Assembly (NCBI GenBank): GCA_041627895.1 | Contig: JBFKQC010000029.1 | Location: 1 to 43,666 of the forward strand | DNA length: 43,666 nucleotides | DNA from: JBFKQC01 sp041627895 | GTDB lineage: Bacteria > Pseudomonadota > Alphaproteobacteria > Rhodobacterales > Rhodobacteraceae | Reading direction: 5' to 3' | In this document: positions 38,537 through 43,666 of the stretch, piece after piece | How positions within the stretch are numbered: position 1 is the stretch's first letter | Layout of the letters: each line of letters opens with the position of its first letter | Made by a program: the position numbers and the translations under genes | Notes under the pieces: model-generated | Database searches by the model: none | The model's input: the letters and a program-made list of their open reading frames with translations, nothing else | Told to the model about the DNA's origin: nothing

Positions 38537-39949
38537 GTGACGCGCTATCCTCGTGACATGACCGGCTACGGCGCGACGCCGCCCGCAGCCGGCTGGCCGA
38601 ACCGGGCGAAGATCGCCGTACAGATCGTGCTGAACTACGAGGAAGGCGGCGAGAACAACGTCCTGCACGGCGATCCGGCGTCCGAGGCGTTCCTGTCCGA
38701 GATCACCGGCGCGCAGCCCTGGCCGGGGCAGCGGCACTGGAACATGGAATCGATCTATGAATACGGCGCGCGGGCCGGGTTCTGGCGCGTGCACCGTTTG
38801 CTCGGCGATCTCCCGATCACGGTCTACGGCGTGGCCACCGCGCTGGCGCGCGCGCCGGAACAGGTCGCCGCGATGCAGGCGGCGGGCTGGGAGATCGCCA
38901 GCCATGGCCTGAAGTGGATCGAGCACAAGGACATGTCCGAAGACGAAGAGCGGGCACATATCGCCGAGGCGATCCGGCTGCACATCGAAGTCACCGGCGA
39001 GGCGCCGCGCGGCTGGTATACCGGGCGCTGCTCGATGAACACGGTGCGGCTGGCCGCCGAGACCGGGCAGTTCGCCTACGTCGCCGACAGCTACGCCGAC
39101 GACCTGCCTTACTGGACGACGTTCGACGGCAGGGACCAGTTGATCGTGCCCTACACGATGGATTGCAACGACATGCGCTTTGCGATCCAGGCCGGGTTCA
39201 CCGCAGGCGACCAGTTCGAGGCGATGCTGAAGGACAGCTTCGACACGCTTTATGCCGAGGGCGCCGCCGGCGCGCCGAAGATGCTGTCGATCGGCCTGCA
39301 TTGCCGGCTGATCGGGCGGCCCGGCCGCATCGCCGCGCTGCGCCGTGCCATCGAGCATTTCCGGTCGCACAACGGCGTCTGGTTCGCCACCCGCCTGCAG
39401 ATCGCCGAGCATTGGGCCAGGGCGCATCCCCCCGCCGAGCGGCTGCGCCCGTCCGCGATGGACCGCGACGCCTTCGTCGCCGAGTTCGGCGGCATCTTCG
39501 AACACAGCCCGTGGATCGCCGAGGCGGCGCACGGGCTGGAGCTTGGACCGACCCACGACACCGCCCGCGGCGTGCATTCCGCGCTTGCGCGGGTGTTTCG
39601 CACGGCGCCGGAAGACCGGCGCCTCGGCGTGCTGACCGCGCATCCCGACCTTGCCGGCAAGCTCGCCCAGGCGAAACGGCTGACCGCCGAGTCGACCGCC
39701 GAACAGGCCTCGGTCGGACTCGACGCGCTAACGGATCAGGAGCGCGCCGCCTTTACCGACCTGAACGATGCCTATACCGCGAAGTTCGGCTTTCCGTTCA
39801 TCATCGCCGTCCGCGACAATACCAAGGCGTCGATCCTCGAGGCGTTCCGCCGCCGCGCCGGCAACGACCGCGCCACCGAGTTCGCCGAGGCCTGCCGCCA
39901 GGTCGAGCGGATTGCCGAATTGCGGCTGCTGGAGAAGTTCGGCGGATGA
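38537..39949 (+). CDS. Fused allantoinase PuuE and OHCU decarboxylase UraD
   Basis: A 470-residue bifunctional protein. Residues 1 to about 310 are a polysaccharide-deacetylase-fold allantoinase (PuuE: YPRDMTGYG, QIVLNYEEGGENN, EIASHGLKWI, GWYTGR, IGLHCRLIGRPGRI). About 320-470 is UraD, the 2-oxo-4-hydroxy-4-carboxy-5-ureidoimidazoline decarboxylase (TAHPDLAGKLA near 360, AYTAKFGFPFIIAVRDNTK near 415). It makes S-allantoin and then hydrolyses it to allantoate. The start is GTG at 38537, giving the usual TRYPRD N-terminus, with a GAAGGGG site. It overlaps the next gene as ATGA. A separate hydroxyisourate hydrolase is not in the window. Confidence 0.93.
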   Translation: MTRYPRDMTGYGATPPAAGWPNRAKIAVQIVLNYEEGGENNVLHGDPASEAFLSEITGAQPWPGQRHWNMESIYEYGARAGFWRVHRLLGDLPITVYGVATALARAPEQVAAMQAAGWEIASHGLKWIEHKDMSEDEERAHIAEAIRLHIEVTGEAPRGWYTGRCSMNTVRLAAETGQFAYVADSYADDLPYWTTFDGRDQLIVPYTMDCNDMRFAIQAGFTAGDQFEAMLKDSFDTLYAEGAAGAPKMLSIGLHCRLIGRPGRIAALRRAIEHFRSHNGVWFATRLQIAEHWARAHPPAERLRPSAMDRDAFVAEFGGIFEHSPWIAEAAHGLELGPTHDTARGVHSALARVFRTAPEDRRLGVLTAHPDLAGKLAQAKRLTAESTAEQASVGLDALTDQERAAFTDLNDAYTAKFGFPFIIAVRDNTKASILEAFRRRAGNDRATEFAEACRQVERIAELRLLEKFGG

Positions 39950-40434
39950 GCAGGACAATCGTTGCCCGGCCGCTGACCCAGGCGGCCTTTGCGCCCTTCG
40001 GCGACGTGATCGAACCCTCGGGCACGCCGGACAAGCTGATCAACCAGGGCAGGTGCCGGCGGTTCCATGACCGTGCGGCGCTGGACTTTGCCGATGGCCG
40101 CGCCGGAATCAGCGTGTTCCAGTCCGACACGGTTTCGCTGCCGCTGACGCTGGAGATGGTGGAACGCCACCCCGACGGCAGCCAGGCATTCCTGCCGCTC
40201 GGCCGCGATCCCTTCCTGGTCGTCGTGGCGCCCGATGCGCGTGGCCGGCCCGGCACGCCGCTGGCCTTCCTCACCGCGCCGGGGCAGGGCGTCAACTATC
40301 ATCGCGGCGTCTGGCACGGCGTGCTGACGCCGCTGGCCGCACCGGGCCTGTTCGCCGTGGTGGACCGGATCGGCGACGGCGCGAACCTCGAGGAACATTG
40401 GTTCGACGCGCCCTATGTGATCGAGCGGGACTAG
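39946..40434 (+). CDS. allA: Ureidoglycolate lyase (AllA)
   Basis: A 162-residue cupin-fold enzyme (PF04115 type) that splits ureidoglycolate into glyoxylate and urea. Typical segments are ARPLTQAAFAPFGDVIEP at the N-terminus, FLPLGRDPFLVVVAP in the middle and YHRGVWHGVLTPL with the conserved His near 120. The start overlaps the PuuE-UraD stop (39946-39949). It completes the lower purine pathway. Glyoxylate from it could feed the class V aminotransferase at 27875. Confidence 0.93.
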   Translation: MSRTIVARPLTQAAFAPFGDVIEPSGTPDKLINQGRCRRFHDRAALDFADGRAGISVFQSDTVSLPLTLEMVERHPDGSQAFLPLGRDPFLVVVAPDARGRPGTPLAFLTAPGQGVNYHRGVWHGVLTPLAAPGLFAVVDRIGDGANLEEHWFDAPYVIERD

Positions 40435-40469
40435 GCGTCGGCAGACTCGGCGCTTCGGCAGGCCCGGGA

Positions 40470-40483
40470 TGGTAGCGCTATCA
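40470..40483. promoter_or_regulatory. LacI-type operator upstream of aceE
   Basis: TGGTAGCGCTATCA is a 14-bp palindrome with one mismatch and the central GCGC typical of LacI-family sites. It lies 163 bp before the aceE start and after allA, so control of the pyruvate dehydrogenase operon is likely. The surrounding 40435-40645 contains no gene. Confidence 0.55.
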
Positions 40484-40645
40484 GAATGCGGCCATATCAA
40501 CCCTTGAAGACCCGTACCGGCTGGTGCATTCAGTTTACCCTACGGCGCCCCGCGATCGGGCGGGCGCCCGGACCGGACTTGATATGCGCGCCATGGCCCA
40601 TCGCCCGAGGACTTCCTTCATCCGTTGACACGGGAGCAATACAGA

Positions 40646-43300
40646 ATGTCGATCGAACAATTGGACATCGACCCAGTCGAAAGCCAGGAATGGCAGGACG
40701 CCATCGAAGACGTCATCGAGCGCGACGGCGCGAACCGTGCGCATTTCCTGCTCGACAAGGCGGTGCAGAAGGCCCGTGCGGCCGGCGCCACGCTGCCGTT
40801 CTCGGCGACGACGCCCTACCAGAACACGATTCCGGTCGATGACCAGTACGAGTTCCCGGGCGATCTGGAGATGGAGTGGCGCATTCGCACCATCAATCGC
40901 TGGAACGCGATGGCCACGGTTGTGCGCCGCAACAAGGAATCGAGCGAATATGGCGGCCATATCGCGTCGTTCGCGTCATCGGCGGTGATGTACGACGTCG
41001 GCCTCAATCACTTCTGGCGCTCGAAATCGGCGATCCACGGCGGCGATCTGGTGTTCTTCCAGGGCCACGTGATCCCCGGTATCTATGCGCGCAGCTTCAT
41101 GGAGGGCCGGATTTCCGAGGCGCAACTCGAGAATTTCCGTTCCGAAGTCGCCGGCGCCGGGCTCAGCTCTTACCCGCATCCGTGGCTGATGCCGGATTAC
41201 TGGCAGTTTCCGACCGTCAGCATGGGGCTGGGGCCGCTGATGGCGATCTACCAGGCGCGGTTCATGAAATACATGCACAACCGCGGCCTGATCGACATGG
41301 CCGACCGCAAGGTCTGGTGCTTCCTCGGCGACGGCGAGATGGACGAGCCGGAAAGCCGCGGCGCGATCGACCTCGCGGTGCGCGAAAAGCTGGACAACCT
41401 GATCTTTGTCATCAACTGCAACCTCCAGCGCCTCGACGGGCCGGTGCGCGGCAACGGCAAGATCGTGCAGGAACTCGAGGGCGATTTCCGCGGCGCCGGC
41501 TGGAACGTGATCAAGCTGCTCTGGGGCAAGGGCTGGGACCAGCTGCTGGAACGCGACACCACGGGGCGCCTGCGCCAGTTGATGGACGAAACCGTGGACG
41601 GCGACTATCAGACCTTCAAGTCGAAGGACGGCGCCTATATCCGCAAGAACTTTTTCGGCAAGTATCCCGAAACCGCCGAACTGGTCGCCGACTGGACCGA
41701 CGAGCAGATCTGGTCGCTGAACCGCGGTGGGCACGATCCCGAGAAGGTCTATACTGCCTTCAAGAAGGCGACCGAGAACCGGGGCACGCCGACCTGCCTC
41801 TTGGTTAAGACGATCAAGGGCTACGGCATGGGCACCGCCGGCGAGGGCCAGAACATCACCCACCAGCAGAAGAAACTGGCCGAGGACCAGCTGCGCGAGT
41901 TCCGCGACCGCTTCAAGATCCCGGTCAGCGACGAGGACTTGCCCAAGGCGCCCTTCGTCGCGCTGAACAACGCGCAAAAGGCCTATCTGGCCGACCGCCG
42001 TAAGGCGCTGGGCGGCGATTTCCCCAAGCGCGACACCTCGGCGCCGAAACTGGACATCCCCGAGCTTTCCCGGTTCGAGGCGCAGCTGAAAGGTACCGGC
42101 GAGCGCGAGATTTCCACCACAATGGCCTTCGTGCGCATCATGACCACGCTGCTGCGCGACAAGAGCGTCGGCAAGCACGTGGTGCCGATCGTGCCGGACG
42201 AGAGCCGCACCTTCGGGATGGAGGGGCTGTTCCGCTCGGCCGGCATCTACAACCCGGAGGGCCAGAAATACACGCCCGAAGACGCCGACCAGATGATGTT
42301 CTACAAGGAATCGGTCGATGGCCAGGTTCTGCAGGAGGGCATCAACGAGGCCGGCGCCATGGCCGACTGGATCGCCGCCGCCACGGCCTATTCGAACCAC
42401 GGCGTGCCGATGATCCCGTTCTTCATCTACTACTCGATGTTCGGGTTCCAGCGGATCGGCGATCTGGCCTGGGCCGCCGGCGACAGCCGCTGCCGCGGCT
42501 TCATGCTGGGCGGCACCGCGGGCCGCACGACGCTGAACGGCGAGGGCCTGCAGCACGAGGACGGCCACAGCCATATCCTCGCCGGCACGATCCCGAACTG
42601 CATCACCTACGACCCGACCTTCAGCTACGAGGTGGCGGTGATCGTCCAGCACGGGCTGAAGCGGATGTATGGCGATCAGGAAGATGTCTATTACTACCTG
42701 ACCCTGATGAACGAGAATTACAGCCATCCCGACATGCCGATGGGCGTCGAGGACGGGATCATCCGGGGGCTCTATCGGTTCCACGAAACCAAGAAGCCGG
42801 GCAAGAAGCACGTCAACCTGATGGGCTCGGGCACGATCCTGGTGCAGGCGATCAAGGCCGCCGGGATGCTGAAGGACGACTTCGGCGTCACCGCCGACAT
42901 CTGGTCTGCGACCTCGCTCAACGAACTGGCCCGCGACGGCCAGGACGCGGCGCGGCACAACCGCCTGAACCCGCTGGCCGAAGAGCGCGTGCCCTACGTG
43001 ACCGAGCAGCTGTCGAGGGCGAAAGGCCCGGTCATCGCCGCCACCGACTACATGAAGAACTATGCCGAGCAGATCCGCGCCTTCGTTCCGGGGCGCTACA
43101 CGGTTCTCGGCACTGACGGCTTCGGCCGCTCGGACAGCCGCGTGAACCTGCGCCGCTTCTTCGAGGTGGACGCGAACCACATCGCGGCGGCGGCCATGGT
43201 CGATCTTTACCGGGACGGCGCGGTCGGCAAGGCCGACCTGCAGAAGGCACTCAAGAAATACGACATCGACGGCGGCAAGCCGAACCCGCGGCTGGTCTGA
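40646..43300 (+). CDS. aceE: Pyruvate dehydrogenase E1 component, homodimeric type
   Basis: An 884-residue AceE-type E1 that decarboxylates pyruvate with thiamine diphosphate and acetylates the lipoyl group of E2. The ThDP motif GDGEMDEPESRGA is near 228-240 with its NCN end about 30 residues later. The N-terminus (WQDAIEDVIERDGANRAHFLLDKAV) is the AceE E2-binding type. The start at 40646 has GGGAG about ten bases upstream; an in-frame TTG seven codons earlier is an alternative. aceF follows 24 bp later. Many alphaproteobacteria use the two-subunit PdhAB instead, so the homodimeric form is worth noting. Confidence 0.96.
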   Translation: MSIEQLDIDPVESQEWQDAIEDVIERDGANRAHFLLDKAVQKARAAGATLPFSATTPYQNTIPVDDQYEFPGDLEMEWRIRTINRWNAMATVVRRNKESSEYGGHIASFASSAVMYDVGLNHFWRSKSAIHGGDLVFFQGHVIPGIYARSFMEGRISEAQLENFRSEVAGAGLSSYPHPWLMPDYWQFPTVSMGLGPLMAIYQARFMKYMHNRGLIDMADRKVWCFLGDGEMDEPESRGAIDLAVREKLDNLIFVINCNLQRLDGPVRGNGKIVQELEGDFRGAGWNVIKLLWGKGWDQLLERDTTGRLRQLMDETVDGDYQTFKSKDGAYIRKNFFGKYPETAELVADWTDEQIWSLNRGGHDPEKVYTAFKKATENRGTPTCLLVKTIKGYGMGTAGEGQNITHQQKKLAEDQLREFRDRFKIPVSDEDLPKAPFVALNNAQKAYLADRRKALGGDFPKRDTSAPKLDIPELSRFEAQLKGTGEREISTTMAFVRIMTTLLRDKSVGKHVVPIVPDESRTFGMEGLFRSAGIYNPEGQKYTPEDADQMMFYKESVDGQVLQEGINEAGAMADWIAAATAYSNHGVPMIPFFIYYSMFGFQRIGDLAWAAGDSRCRGFMLGGTAGRTTLNGEGLQHEDGHSHILAGTIPNCITYDPTFSYEVAVIVQHGLKRMYGDQEDVYYYLTLMNENYSHPDMPMGVEDGIIRGLYRFHETKKPGKKHVNLMGSGTILVQAIKAAGMLKDDFGVTADIWSATSLNELARDGQDAARHNRLNPLAEERVPYVTEQLSRAKGPVIAATDYMKNYAEQIRAFVPGRYTVLGTDGFGRSDSRVNLRRFFEVDANHIAAAAMVDLYRDGAVGKADLQKALKKYDIDGGKPNPRLV

Positions 43301-43324
43301 CGCGCGGGACGAGGAGACAGAAAC

Positions 43325-43666
43325 ATGGCAATCGAAGTGAAAGTTCCCGACATCGGCGATTTCTCGGATGTCCCGGTGATCAGCATCCTCGTGGCGGTGG
43401 GCGACACCGTGGCGCAGGAGGACCCGCTGATCGAACTCGAATCGGACAAGGCGACGATGGAGGTGCCGAGCCCCGCCGCCGGCGTGATCAGGGAATTGAA
43501 GGTCGCCACCGGTGACAAGGTGTCCGAGGGATCGCTGATCCTGCTGCTCGACGGCGACGGCGCGGCTGCCGCACCGGCCCCTGCCGCCGCGGCGCCGGCA
43601 CCGTCGCCCGCGCCCGCGTCCGCCCCCGCGGCGGCCCCGGCCACTGCCCCGGCGCCCGCGCCCGCC
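43325..43666 (+). CDS. aceF: Dihydrolipoamide acetyltransferase E2, 5' part (cut by window edge)
   Basis: The first 114 codons of E2 are present. A lipoyl domain covers about 1-75 with the lipoylated Lys42 in ELESDKATMEVPS. An Ala/Pro-rich flexible linker follows and runs off the window. The ribosome site GAGGAGA lies before ATG 43325. With aceE it forms the pyruvate dehydrogenase complex. The rest of the protein, including the catalytic core, lies outside. Confidence 0.95.
   Translation, partial: MAIEVKVPDIGDFSDVPVISILVAVGDTVAQEDPLIELESDKATMEVPSPAAGVIRELKVATGDKVSEGSLILLLDGDGAAAAPAPAAAAPAPSPAPASAPAAAPATAPAPAPA

Overview
The window reads as chromosomal DNA of a high-GC alphaproteobacterium, most likely a Rhodobacterales/Paracoccaceae (Roseobacter-type) heterotroph. 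This rests on gene content and style: rhizopine/inositol genes, TRAP transporters, homodimeric pyruvate dehydrogenase, membrane-bound urate oxidase, an FNR-type box, and many ATGA start/stop overlaps. The assignment is inference, because no rRNA or marker gene is present.

Region 1 (1-14.7 kb) is a myo-inositol / methyl-inositol / rhizopine catabolic locus. On the minus strand lie a MocD-type desaturase-fold oxygenase, a MocE Rieske ferredoxin and a PanB-like ketopantoate hydroxymethyltransferase family enzyme. A divergent LacI regulator is flanked by near-identical palindromic operators. A long plus-strand unit follows: sugar isomerase, ribose-type ABC importer (binding protein, permease, ATPase), short-chain dehydrogenase, IolG, IolC fused to DUF2090, OsmC-like protein, IolD, a 70-residue membrane protein and IolB. 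iolE is not in the window.

Region 2 (14.7-19.6 kb) has a dimethylglycine/sarcosine dehydrogenase-like flavoprotein divergent from a non-pyrrolysine MttB-family methyltransferase, then an intergenic array of strong hairpins and an NsrR-like Rrf2 regulator behind an FNR-type promoter. Region 3 (19.6-26 kb) holds a three-gene lipid A/LPS sugar-modification module, a GntR-type LacI regulator, a candidate small RNA whose promoter overlaps that regulator's probable operator, a class III CoA-transferase/racemase, tRNA-Arg(CCT) and a Tat-exported L,D-transpeptidase.

Region 4 (26-36.1 kb) is the least familiar part. A GntR/FCD regulator sits among a hydantoinase, a class V aminotransferase, an MhpD-like hydratase, an amidase, a complete TRAP transporter and an Asp/Glu-racemase-superfamily protein whose active site has the arylmalonate-decarboxylase pattern (Gly plus one Cys). 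A TTTGATTT-containing motif recurs in three promoters here. I think it may be an undescribed pathway for a cyclic ureide, imide or substituted malonate.

Region 5 (36.2-40.4 kb) is purine catabolism: urate oxidase PuuD with a cytochrome c tail, an aspartate-dehydrogenase-like gene, fused PuuE-UraD and ureidoglycolate lyase. The window ends with aceE and the start of aceF, behind a LacI-type operator. No CRISPR array, insertion sequence, phage gene or rRNA was seen.
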